A stretch of 64,000 nucleotides of DNA from Viola odorata (taxonomy: Eukaryota; Streptophyta; Magnoliopsida; Malpighiales; Violaceae): the NCBI GenBank assembly GCA_963691705.1, contig OY829537.1, forward strand, positions 37,451,514 to 37,515,513, given 5' to 3'. The notes below the pieces were generated by a model. The model worked only from the letters and a program-made list of their open reading frames with translations, did no database searches and had not been told where the DNA came from. Positions 45,121-56,297 of this stretch are shown piece by piece. The position numbers and the translations under genes are program-made. Every line of letters starts with the position of its first letter. The first letter of the stretch is position 1.

Positions 45121-46809
45121 TGATATTACAGAAAATTAAAAGTGTTAGTACGACAAATAATCATACAAAGTATACGAGTATTTTACGAAAAAATGTGATC
45201 CGAAGTTTTGAAAACAATTGAAAATGGGTTGGGCCCAATTGAAGAATGAAAAGAAGTGAAAAATGGGCCAGGAATAGTGCCTGGCCCATGAGAATTTAAA
45301 AGGGAATGGGCCAAGCCCATTCCCGCGTGAACAGTGCCGTTGGCCTGGCACTGTTCATTTGTCACCTTGCTTGGTCGCCGGCGTACTGCCGGCGGCACAA
45401 CTCCGGCCACAAGTGCCCGATTTGAAAATCGTTCGTACCAAAATGTTCGTCTCTTCGACGACTTCCCGACCGTACCAACCCCGATTTTTAGTTTGACTCG
45501 TACGAAATTTAATTTTGAAAAAACGACAAAACTGTTAATTATCGAAAACTAATTAATTCGCCCAAACTAACCGACGATTTTTAAAAGTGAAAGCGTGTAT
45601 TTAATCTATGTTATGTGTGTGAATTAATGACATAAAAGAAAGCAATTAAATTGCTCAAACAAGAGGCAAACGAATTTAAACAAATTTTTTGCTTAAAAAC
45701 TGAAAAAAAGGCTAGAGAGAGAAAGCTCACCTCAAAGCCTTGAACTGGACGATCTTCGCTTGAAATAAGCAACTGATCAGAGGAGGGAGAGAGGGCAAGA
45801 AAGCTTGCCTATTTTTTTGTGCCCCGAATGCGTTGGAGGATGAGGGCTATTTATAGCCGAAGATCGCGTGAGGAGGAGGTGCGGGTGCTGCGCGTGGAGG
45901 CCGTGATGACGTCGGGTCTACGGCTGCGTGAGGTGGCGGAGCTAGGGTGCTAGCGGTGATGATGGCGGAGGAACAGGAGGCTATGGACGCGACGGGAGTA
46001 GGTGGCTCGGGCGTGGCCTGCTTCGCTGCACTCCCTTGGCACTGTTCACGTGCATTATGCATGTTAATTCAGGGGCCATTGATCTGGTTGACTTTCCTTG
46101 GTTGACCAGATCAATGGCCATGATCAAATGGCCTTTTATCTGATTAAAATGGCCTCGAGCCGGTTCCCGCGACCAAACGTTCTGACTTTTCGAGCCGAAG
46201 GTACCGGCGCGTAAAGAAAAATATGACGGGTTTAACCGTCTACAGCGAATGACGAGAATTTCTCGTTTAACGTGTTTATTTTCGCGTTCAAAAACGTGAA
46301 ACGTTTGAACGGAAAAATAATAACGTTATGCCGAAAATTACACGAATCGCTGTAGACCGTTGCGACCAGAAAAAATCTAGCAACTAGTTGATGGAAAACA
46401 TTTTAAAGTCAAGTTATTGTCCGAGCGGACTTACTCGGGTCCAATAAAAGCTCGAATAAAAATAATAATAAAATAATAAAAATACTAAAAAATGCGCTAA
46501 AATATAAAAAATCCTAAAATTCATGTGATGACCTAAAACGAAGAAAAAATTAGCAACTGACTGCCGGATAGTTAAAAATGTGATTTTTAAGGCTAAAAAT
46601 ATTAATGATAATGATAATGAAAATACACGCCGAAAAATTAAAAATGCGATTTCGAAAGCTGACGATGCTAACAATGATGCTAAAATGCAACGAAAAATTT
46701 AGAAATGCTAGCAACAGTAAATCAACTGAAAATGCCAGTAAATTAACTAAATAACAGAAATGCTAAAATTAAATAAAAATGGCGTCAAAATTCGGGTATC
46801 AACACTCCT

Positions 46810-47520
46810 CCTTACTACCAAAGTCATCATCGTGGCTGGGTTTATCTCTTCCTCACTGCTCTCGATGTTAGCTTCATCATCATCTTGCTCATCACCGGGT
46901 TGTTCTCCCTCACTCTTGGTTTCATAGACTCCGTCTCTATGAATGATCACACGACGATTGGGGCATTCCGATGAAATGTGCCCTCTCCCGTCGCATTTGA
47001 AACACTCAATGTTGGAGGAGAACCTTTTAGGTTGGCTAGGGGTGGTGGTGGCGGGGTTATCGGTATTGCCCAGTTGTCTTGGCGAAGGGTTGTTTTTGGA
47101 ATATGGTGTGTATGGTTTCAGATTAACGGGTATGGGTCTAGGAGGTGGGGAATTTTTGGAATCCTTTTGGTAGGGCTGGTCTTATTGGTAGGGCTTCCTG
47201 GGTGGCTTGGTTGAGGAAGGAAAGGTTTGGGAAGTGTTTCAGCTAGGTAAGGTCTTTCTTTTGGTATCTTCATGGCCATCTACCTTCAATGCGTAATGGA
47301 GCATCGGTTGCAAGCTGTCGAATTCCTGCAACTCAAGCTTATACCTGATCTCTCATTCAAATCGGTTAGGAACCTTACCATGGTGATGTCCTCTACTTCT
47401 TGGGTATCGGTCTTGGTAAGAAGGGAATCAAGCTCATTATAGTAATCTCCTACCGATAAGGTTCCTTATTTTAGCTTAGGAGGATCATTTCCTAAGCTAT
47501 ATTCCTAGCCAACGTCGTTA
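46810..47520 (-). pseudogene. gag: Chromovirus-type gag, C-terminal part with zinc knuckle (D)
   Basis: Minus strand from about 47520. The gag-domain end (VGDYYNELDSLLTKTDTQE) is followed, after a frame change, by ELQEFDSLQPMLHYALKV, a Pro-rich linker, and a CCHC knuckle CFKCDGRGHISSEC (47003-46962) that binds nucleic acid. Then come an acidic Glu/Asp stretch (EGEQPGDEQDDDEANIESSE) and INPATMMTLVVRR at the B1 insertion. The knuckle residues are intact. The N-terminal half of gag is missing; the right boundary near 47520 adjoins a plus-strand fragment of the same superfamily. It belongs with the protease-pol part at 40066-43099. Confidence 0.85.
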
Positions 47521-47684
47521 GCTTATATTGATGTGTTCCTTGCAAAACATGTTAAGTTGTGTGTGCCTAAGCCGTGAATCTAAATTAAAAGCTATGGATT
47601 CGAGGATGAATACTTTTGAAGGAAAAGGTGATGATACGATCATGCCTGGAGATATGCACACACCTAACACAAATCCTAGGTGAG
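47521..47684 (+). other. Chromovirus pol tail, polypurine tract and LTR start (fragment)
   Basis: Contains GATTCGAGGATGAAT, then a purine tract GAAGGAAAAGGTGA and TGATACGATC (47633), the same order as in F. It runs only ~50 bp into the LTR before A3. Orientation is opposite to D. Confidence 0.6.
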
Positions 47685-49065
47685 TGATGGGGGTCGAATG
47701 CACCAAATATAAATATAAGTTACAACTTGCCACTAAGAATAAATAGATTGCAGATAGCAGTAAGAGGATTGATCCACAGGGAGTTATGGTGTGATACTTG
47801 TGTGTGCTTGTCGAGACCAGAGTTAACACTTAGGTGAAAAGTGGGGGTTTCAATATCAAAACTAAAACGGAAAGTATTAAAGCAATAAAACGGTCTTGGC
47901 CAAGAGTGGAGATCTTGGCCAAGGCAGCAAATTCAGAGATGGAAATCAAATATGAGAGGGCTTCCTAGTAGAGGTTGGCGAGTTATGAGACATGAGTTAT
48001 AATCATCGACGCAAGGATGTTCACCTAACACAAGGTACGCTTAGAGATGATGCCTTACCAACTAGTACCTTGCTGGTTAAAGGGTTTACTGAGTTGGTAG
48101 ATGGTTGACTAGGGGAAGACAACTGCAGACTAGTATCCTCGGGCGTCAATCGGGACTAGTTCTGATTAACCTTTCCCCCTACCGTTTCCCGATCCTGCTG
48201 GTAGCGCATAGGTGTCTACTTCGATCCTCTTGGTCGATAACCCACAACCAAGAAGAATGATTGTTGCATAATCTACCCAATCCTAGGTTGATTAGGTCTA
48301 AAATCAAATAGAAAACACGTTAAGAATAAGTCCAGAATCAATTAAATGCATATTTAAAGATTACTAAAATCGATTAGGTCTCATGCAATATTCATGCTCA
48401 TGCTCCAAACACCTCTACTAAGAAGAATGAGATTAGCTACTCATACTTATAATTGAAAAGCAAAATAACAATGTATTAAGATAATAAAAATCCTCTGTTT
48501 TCGAAGGAGCAAGTGTATATAAAAGCGAAGATAAAACCAGAGAAAGAGTTTCAAAATAGGAGGCCGATCCCTCTCCAAAACCCTAAGGAGAGTATTTATT
48601 CTACCTAGAAAATAGTTGGATGCGAAATTAAAGGAAATTAAATCCTAATTAAATTTAAATTGTATTTGAGACACTCTCATCCTCACAAAAGAATCAAATC
48701 AAATCAAACACTGGGGAACATTCTCAATCAATCCGTGATTAACGCTCCAATCATTAGGGTAGGAAAATCATCTGCTAGAGTCTTAATTGTTGTCTGCTCT
48801 GAATATTTTGCTAGGTGAGGGATTGGTCAAGCACAAACTGTCTTGATCAAGAGAGATGACTTCACCGTCTTGGTCCAAAGTGACCGCCAAGAATCCGATC
48901 GCTCCAAATGTGCCTAACACCATGCACAATTCCTTCCTTTTTGCTATTCTCCTCTCCAAAGGCCGTTTCCTACAATAATCGAATGATTTAACTAGAAATC
49001 AATAGCATACCATTCAAAATTGCAAGAGAATAGGTGGTAAAAACCACTACAATTAAGCTCAATCA
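47685..49065 (-). repeat. 3' LTR of Athila-like A3
   Basis: 1381 bp; plus-strand ends TGATGGGGGTCG and GCTCAATCA. It matches A1 and A2 LTRs in reverse. The first flanking bases to the left are GTGAG; the matching right flank is not available because the 5' end is missing. Confidence 0.85.
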
Positions 49066-50160
49066 AATCCCCCCACACTTATTCTCATGCTTGCCCCCAA
49101 GCATACTGACTCAAAAATAAGACAAATGAAACAAAACAAAAACACACAAAAAGGTAAGAATCAGAGAACACCTATAGTTAACCATCCATCTTACCACATA
49201 GAATGCTCGAACAATTTGATCCATAGCTCCAAAACCGTATGACTAAGGCCTAACAAATACCCCAAACATTCTACATGTACATAGTCATAATTCTAGAGCT
49301 TCCTGACAGAATCATGCAAACTGGACACAACAACCTGTTCTGGCTTCCTTTCCCCCCTTTTTCACATGAACTGCTCCCATTTATTAGTATATTTGAGCCT
49401 TGCCTTTTATCAGCATTTATTGAATAGTTTCCTGGATGTTCTTGCTTAGTGAGGCGAGAACACTAGGACAAAATGTTTTTTCTTTATATGTTGTTGTAAT
49501 ATTTCTGTTCTTTTGGCATGATAGTTCTCTAGATACTCCTACTTAATGACATAAGAACAGAAATATTACAACACATATAAAGAAAAAACATATCATTGGC
49601 ACACATTTATTCTTTTCAAGGGCAGTTCTATGTGTAAAGGATTCACAAGGAAGGGCAAAATAACTTTGGGTGATTCATCGGCAGACTCTGGTGTTGAGCA
49701 CTAGAATCATGAATCTATCTAAATAAGGGATGTTTAAAGAATACCAGGAGTCGTATCTTTATAGGTATTGAAAATGTTAACCCAATTAATTGCCCTAATA
49801 GTATGGTATGGAGCCACAAAACAAAGCATTCTTGTTTCCTATGTGAATGGACAACATGTTAAAAGGCAAGATGGATTCTGATTCTTGAAAACAACACAAA
49901 ACTTGCAATCTATCTAAAAACACACAAAAATTCAAAAGAAAATCATGCAGAAAATTTTTAAAACAAGCCTATAAATTGCCAAAAATTATTCTAACTCATG
50001 CAAAGACAACATGCAAAAATAATTCAAACACACATCAATAAATTACCCCTCCCCCACACTTATTGGACACATTTTTCTCAATGTGAGCAAAAGGTGAAAA
50101 CACAGAGCATTAAAAACAAAATTAAACAAACTAAAGGGAAAAAGGAAAGGGATGACCTGG
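49066..50160 (-). other. 3' UTR of A3 with polypurine tract and stem-loop
   Basis: The tract adjoins the LTR (plus 49066-49080, AATCCCCCCACACTT). An inner tract lies at 50047-50062 (CCCCTCCCCCACACTT). The arms of a stem-loop lie at 49473-49512 and 49553-49591 (39-40 bp, one unpaired base, 40-nt loop). No coding sequence. Confidence 0.75.
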
Positions 50161-52290
50161 GGACCAGCTATGGTTGTATCCATGCTACAGAGACCATTTA
50201 GGAATTTTGTCATGATGGTGTAGGCGGCTTTCTAGTCTTGTTGTAGTTCAAGGATGGTCTGTTTCTCGGCATGGAGTGTTTGTTTCATGGTTGTGAGGAG
50301 CTGGTTGTTCCGGTTTAGAGCTGCCGGGATTTCTGGCATATTGCTTTGTGTGGGCTCTAGTGTAGGGGAAGTGTCTACCTACTATTGTTGGTCTTGGTCG
50401 AGACCAACATCTTGGTCAATCTGATGCTCATTTGTTGGCACGACTCTTCTCGTACTACTCTCTGGTCCTGATTGGAAATTCAGAGGTGCAAACTAGTATG
50501 GCCCTGTGTGGTTTCCTCCAAAGATCTTGTCAGCCTTCGTTGTGCACCCTGTATTATAGCAAACAATTCCTTTCTCCAAGTGAAAAAATCCCATTTGGTC
50601 CAGGGCTTTTATATCAAGAAATTTACGTGCATTAACTTCTAGGAGTTTGGTAGTGGCATAACTGAGGTGTCAAGATTTGCATGCAAGCATGGTGATCAAC
50701 TTACCTAAAATTATTTTCTTCTTTGAAGCAGCAAATTGCTTGGCCAGCCAATAACCTAAGTTAACTTTTTGATTAGTGTGCATGCACCATAAAATAAACA
50801 ACTCGGTTTTATACAGGGCGTCAGACATCTTTATCTTAGCATAGAGATTAATGACTAAGACTCTGTAAAGGATCCTGAGGACTGGGTTACAAAGCTCATG
50901 TGCTTTGGAGGTTTTGGTGAATTGAGCTTTTAGGTTTCCTGTGAGGAATCTAAAAGCTTTAGTGGCATCCCAGTCCTTGGGAATGTCATAGTGAATTAAG
51001 GGGTACCAAGGGGGAAGTTCCTTGTCATTAGGGGCAAAACCTAGTAGGACATCAAATTCATGCAAACTCACATATTTCCAGTGATCACACAACCTAAAGT
51101 TTATGACATCTTCCTTAAAAACATCAAGGCGCTCTCTACCCTTGCAATCTAGAGCAGCAAAATCTATCCACAATGCGGAGTAGAACTCCAGGCACAACAT
51201 TGGTCACAAAAAACACTAGACCCCACCCCATATCATTAACTATCTTCTTAAGCCTTGTAGACGCACCTAGGTTATGAAGCAATTCATAATCAAAAACAAC
51301 ACAAGGGATAATCTCACCATTTTTAATCCATGTTTCCATTCTCTCTTTGACATCATGGGAATCAAAGTTCAACCAGTCACCAAAATTAGAAGATTGAAGG
51401 GTCATACCTTTGACCAGTCGGTTGGGATTGGAAATGCTTTTGAGATAGTCACTCTCAAACTCTTCATCTAACTCTAGCATGAGGGTCATGGGTTCTTTAC
51501 CCTTGCGATGTTCAGCGACAGGGGAGGAGGGTCCAACTTCATTCTTGGGTCGAGCAATTTTGTGGGCCACTTGCTTGAACCTTTGGCCAGGAACAGTGGC
51601 AGGAGCGGTTGCGGATGCAGGGGCTCTTCTTAGCACTATTTTAGCTGGTGCAGGTGTATTAGGGTTCTATACTGGGGTTGGATTGGTTGAGTTCTTGGCC
51701 ATGATAGATGGATTTTTGGTCCCTAGGGGAGCTTGAGTATCCAACCTCATCTTGGCTTGCTTCTCTTCAGCCTGGTCAGACGTCGTCATCTCCAACCTTT
51801 TTTTTTGCAGTCAGCTCAGGGGAATTTCGTCAGAGTCGGTATCAGATGTTGGTGGCAATTGTCCAATCCCTTCATTTGGTTGTTCTATTGTTGTGGAAAT
51901 TTTTGGGATGGCGGCTGATGGTTGGGCTTTGTCCAACGAGTTATCCGACGATGCTCGTGGTGCTGAATTTGAAGTCATTGTAGGTATAAGTGGTGGGCTT
52001 CTCGGTGGTCGAGAGCCAGATGGGGTTGTGTGGGTTGCTGACGATGTAGGTGGTGAGGATCTTTTCTCGTATTGGGCTAGATATTCAGTTATGATTGAAG
52101 CTTTAGGACTCAACATTATAGTCGCAGCGGTTGTTGGGAGGTTGGGGTAAAGCGGTTGTCTGAGGAAGGAGGGAGCAGTGGTGTTTGAAGAGGGCAAGGG
52201 GTTGTGGAAATGGGGAAGGTGTTCCCTTATTCTCTGTGATTTTATACATTCTGAGGGACACGTATCAAAAAGGAGCTTTCTTGGCAAGCG
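50161..52290 (-). pseudogene. Athila downstream (env-position) ORF (A3)
   Basis: ATG at 52116 (MLSPKASIITEYL), with a conserved in-frame stretch upstream to 52287. A Pro/Ser/Thr-rich region runs to about 51810, then HRKGKEPMTLMLE (~51490), then the conserved domain: NFGDWLNFDSHDVKERMETW, NDMGWGLVFFVTNVV, LEFYSALWIDFAALDCKGRE, then LHEFDVLLGFAPND, PLIHYDIPKDWDATKAFRFL and LCNPVLRILYRVLVINLYAK, to a stop at about 50670; a Gln-rich tail follows. This is the Athila ORF1 / putative plant transposon protein type. A 14-bp deletion between GTG repeats near 51180, compared with A1, shifts the frame; two more stops lie between 51640 and 51810. No signal peptide or clear membrane anchor is visible, so 'env' is positional only. 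Confidence 0.75.
52240..52246 (-). promoter_or_regulatory. TATA box before the A3 downstream ORF
   Basis: Minus-strand TATAAAA, at the same place and spacing (124 bp to ATG) as in A1. Confidence 0.5.
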
Positions 52291-52339
52291 GTATTTCTCT
52301 ATACGAACTTCCTTTCTTGGCCAAGACTCACATTCTTGA

Positions 52340-53275
52340 CCCCTTTTGGTACCCTACGCAGAAAATATAAGATTTGATCAGAATTTAATTCGTTTTCTGT
52401 TAAAAGGCTTAAAACATTGAATTCTTTCACAGGATCTGCTGAAATGGGTGATCCTTCCTTCATTCACTTCTGCATTGTTTCCTTTATCCTCCTGATAAGA
52501 TCCCAATCAAATAGGTCATTTCCACACAGGTCAGAAATTCCATCAGTAGGTGGTTCATAAATATTAATGAAATTCAAGCTATGTATCTCGCTTGATTTCT
52601 TCACTACATCATACATGTTAAACTTAATAGTCAGTCCAAAATATTCAAGGGGTACGAATCTATGAAAAACATCAATCAAAGCTCTCGCGATCCTTAAAAA
52701 AGGTCTACGCAAGAGGACATCATAATTGTTTGTAGAAAAATCCATATTCATATCCATTTCTTTTGCCTCTTCCTCCTCAATCTATTCTAGAGATTTGTAC
52801 TTATACTGCCTCTCAAATTCCATCGCCTCTTACCAATTCTTATGCCTCAGCTTCTTCTTCTCTTGTTTAAGCGCCACAGTTTCTGCTCTTTCGGGTAAGT
52901 GTACACCACTTCTTAAACTGATTGCACTCACATTATGTCTGGGTTGTTTATCATTCTAGATGGTAACTTCCCTTACTTCTGCTTATCTTCTAGTAGCAAC
53001 TTTAGTTGTTTCTAGATTTCAGCAAGCATAGCACTATGTTGAGAAAAGGTTTTGTTTATTTCATCATCACGTGTGGGACCAGTAATTTGTAATGATTGTG
53101 GGGGTGCAGGAAGTTGGAGGGGTTGGTTATTATGGTTCTATGGTGGTCTAGGAATAAAGTTTTGAAGGTTGAATAGTAGTTGTTGTGATTGGTTTGGGAG
53201 AGTGGAATTGGTTGGAGGTTGATTTTGAGTCCACCTGAAATTTGGTTGGTGCCTCCATCCGGTAGTAAAATCCAA
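52340..53275 (-). pseudogene. Athila gag end and deleted protease (A3)
   Basis: Right to left: gag C-terminal linker (RHQPNFRWTQNQPP, ~53250), then NVSAISLRSGVHLPERAE (~52940) and RQYKYKSLE (~52800). The sequence then jumps to MDMNMDFSTNNYDVLLRRPFLR (~52757), so about 660 bp including the protease active site are missing compared with A1, apparently through a short repeat around GATATGAATATGGA. It ends in NSDQILYFLRRVPK at the same point as A1, followed directly by the downstream-ORF leader. RT, RNase H and integrase are absent, as in A1. The right side joins C2 at about 53275. Confidence 0.8.
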
Positions 53276-55665
53276 CGGATGAGTCGGGGCTTTGCATCAG
53301 CTTTCCTGAGTAAGCATTTGAGGGCAGAATGGCCTGAATAGACAATGACTTTCGTGCCCAAGAGATACTGTCTATATTTATCCAATGAATAGACAACTGC
53401 TAGAAGTTCCTTCTCTGTGGTGGTGTAGTTCTGCTGTGCGGGGTCCAGCAACTTGGAGGCATAATAGATGACATAATCTCTAGTGCTTGATTACTTGCGT
53501 CGCACATCAGTTCCTTTTTCTGGCCCAGGACAGCTCCTAGTGCTTGATTACTTGCGTCGCACATAATCTCGAAGGGAAGTGACCAATCGGGGGCACGAAT
53601 TATAGGCGCAGAGATAAGCTTGTTCTTGAGAGAATTAAAAGCAGCTTGCCAGTTCTTATCAAAGTGGAAATCAACATCTTTTTGCAATAAATAGAACATA
53701 GGTTGGGAGATTTTGAGAAATCTTTGATAAATCTTCAATAGAATCCTGCGTGCCTGGAAAAGAACGGATATCGCGGACGCTGGTTGGATAAGGCAAGGTC
53801 TCGATTACTTCTATCTTCGCTCTATCCACCTCTATTCCTTTGCTGGAGACAATGTGACCGAGAATGAGCCCTCGATCTACCACAAAATGGCATTTCTCAA
53901 AATTCAAAACTAAGTTGGTCTCGATGCACCTTTGTAGGCATTTTCTTAGATTAGACATGCATTCTGAGAAGGAATTTCCATAGACTGTGAAATCGTCTTT
54001 AAAGACTTCAATACCATCTTCAACAAGTTCTGAGAAGATGCTCACCATGCAGCGTTGAAATGTGGTGGGGGCATTACAGAGGCTGAAGGTCATACGTCGA
54101 TAGGCAAAAGTGCCAAAGGGGCATGTGAAACTAGTCTTTTCTTGGTCTTCGGGGGCAACAGGAATCTGATAGAACCCATAATAACCATCCAAGCAACAAT
54201 AATAAGTCTTGCCCACGAGACACTCCAACATCTAATCTATAAACGAGAGGGGGAAATGATCTTTTCTTGTAGCCGCATTGAGACGATGATAATCGATACA
54301 AACTCGCCAACCGTTCTGGATTCTTGTAGGAATAAATTCACCATCTTGCCTAAAGGTAATGGTGATACCAGTTTTCTTGGGCACGACTTGAACGGGGCTA
54401 ACCCATGGGCTATCCGAAATGGGATAGATGACTCCTGCATCTAACAATTTCAATATCTCCTTCTTGACTACCTCCATCATGGGCGGATTGAGTCTGTGTT
54501 GAGGCTATCAAACCGTCTTGCTGGTATCCTCTAAATGGATTCGATGTGTGCACAGGGATGGTGACAAGCCCTTGATATCGACGATGGTCCACCTGATGGC
54601 TTGTTTGAATTCTTTCAATAAGGAGGTTAGCTTAATCTCTTCAGAATTGTTATGCTTGTTGGAGATGATAACAGCCAGAGAATTATTGCCGCCTAAGTAA
54701 GCATACTTGAGATGAGAGGGAAAAGGCTTCAAGTTGAGAGCAAGAGCCTGTTCGATTGAAGGTGACAGTTTAATATGGTCTGGACTTTCGGGGGCTATAA
54801 CAGGGAGGTCATATGGAATAACGACGCACTTCTCTAGAGCTGCTATGACTGAGTGCAATTCTGGGGGGGTTACAAGCGTCGAGGCCATGACTTCTAGTTC
54901 AGGTAGTGTGATACTCCTGTCAAGGGCATATTACAAAGGGTCAACAAAATGATCAATTAAATCCACGTAATTGACACTAGAAAATTCAGAAGGATAGCAC
55001 ATGGATTCTATCATGTTGAATTTGATGATCTCGCTATCAAATTCAAGGGAGATGGTTGCATCATGAACATCTATCTTTACTCTGGCAGTGGCTAGAAATG
55101 GTCGCCCTAGAAGTACATCTAATGACTTTGTAGAATCTTCATTTTCTATGGCGATGATGTAGAAGTCCGCTGGAAATAAAAATTCACCCACTTGGATGAG
55201 AACATCTTCGATAACACCTTCGGGGTAGACAATTGAGCCGCCAGCAAGTTGGATTGCTAGGTTGGTGGGCTTCAGGGGTTCGAGGCTAAGACAATTGTAG
55301 ATTGTCAAGGGCATGACATTTATTCCTGCTCCTAAGTCGCACATGGCCTTTCCAATGTCGACCATGCCGATCATGCAGGGAATAATAAACAACCCCTGAT
55401 CTTTGCATTTGGGAGGAATCTGCCGCTGGATGTGGGCTGAAACATTAATCTCCACACTTATCTTGTTGACCCCGGCCAACTTGAATTTGTTTGTGCACAA
55501 TTGCTTCAGGAATTTGGCATATCTAGGCACGTTCTTGACTGCCTGTAGGAGTGGAATATTGACGATCACCTTGCTGAACATATAAAAAATCTCTCGATCC
55601 TCCGTTTCTTTCTTTGATTTAACCAACCGTTGAGGAAACGGGTGATAAGTTTCCAGTCGCCTAGA
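53276..55665 (-). pseudogene. pol: Athila-type protease, RT and partial RNase H (C2)
   Basis: Right to left: linker (KSKKETEDREIFYMF, ~55610); protease with AMCDLGAGINVMPL (~55345) and DVLLGRPFLA (~55115); RT with YPISDSPWVSPVQVVPKK (~54430), NGWRVCIDYHRLNAATRKDH (~54310), FAYRRMTFSLCNAPTTFQRC (~54110), and the catalytic box read as VFKDDFTVYG (54008-53979), where Met is usual instead of Lys; RT end and RNase H (PFEIMCDASNQALGAVLGQK, ~53575; YTTTEKELLAVVYSLDKYRQ, ~53420). Stops lie near 54930, 54508, 54232 and 53460, and a frameshift near 53740. A 57-bp duplication (CTAGTGCTTGATTACTTGCG, 53480 and 53537) disturbs RNase H. RNase H is cut at about 53276 and integrase is missing. An autonomous-type Athila pol, now inactive. 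Confidence 0.88.
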
Positions 55666-56297
55666 GACTTAGCAATGAAATTGTGATCTAGTTCAAAGCT
55701 TGGATTTTGAATGCGGAAACATAACTCACGAAGATATGTGAATCTCCAAGGTTTGGTGGTCTTGGCACTCCACACAGAGTTCATGAGGTTCTTGAAACAA
55801 ACCCTTGAATCTCCAAGTCGCAATGCTTGGCAATCCAAGGAACGAGTGCTCCAATGGATAGCAATTTCGGGCTTTACTTGTGGCTACTCTCAGCTTGCTA
55901 AACTAGGAATTGAACAAGGTTCCATAGGAACGGTTTATGAGGACGCACCTCTCAAAGACAAAGTCTCATTCTTTTTCCAAAAATAATCAACATCTTTTAT
56001 TCATACGGCTTGGCCTTTAAATAGGCTAGAAAAATACAAACTTAGAAATAAATAATTCCTAAATAGATAATTCCTAAACAAGTAATTCCTAAATAAATAA
56101 AACTCCTAAACAATAAACTCCTAAATAAGCCGAAGCTCTACATAGTAATTAAAAGCATACAAAATAGGAAATATTGATCCATGCTCTTCCTTTTCCAAGA
56201 CCTAGCCGTCGCCAAACCTAGCCGTTTTGGGCTTCTCGGTACGCCTATGGGTGCACGCTGCTTGGCCCACGCGGTTTGCGATATGAGGATCATATCA
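55666..56297 (-). mobile_element. Small insert H between C2 gag and protease, probably a solo LTR
   Basis: About 630 bp that interrupt C2 between ILEPPLI and LETYHPFPQR. The right end reads GAGGATCATATCA, like the F/D-type LTR start in reverse (GGATCGTATCA); the left end has TGTGATCTAG. The middle has 'AATTCCTAAATA' repeats (56040-56130). No target duplication was found with confidence. A minus-strand frame (55566-55838) is present, but I cannot identify a product. Confidence 0.45.

Larger units (their letters stand above)
43100..46809 (-). mobile_element. Solo LTR B1 with 5-bp target duplication CTCCT
   Basis: The LTR is 43105-46804 (exactly 3700 bp), plus-strand ends TGTCGCGCC...GGGTATCAACA. 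CTCCT flanks it at 43100-43104 and 46805-46809. It separates D gag (TMMTLVVRR) from D protease, so the insertion point is clear. No internal element sequence remains; one LTR is left after recombination between two. Minus-strand TATA box CTATAAATAG at 45856-45847. Non-coding. Confidence 0.9.

Noticed and set aside
55566..55838. Possible host-gene exon in insert H
   Set aside because: The frame crosses from H into C2 pol in another phase; no domain could be recognised.
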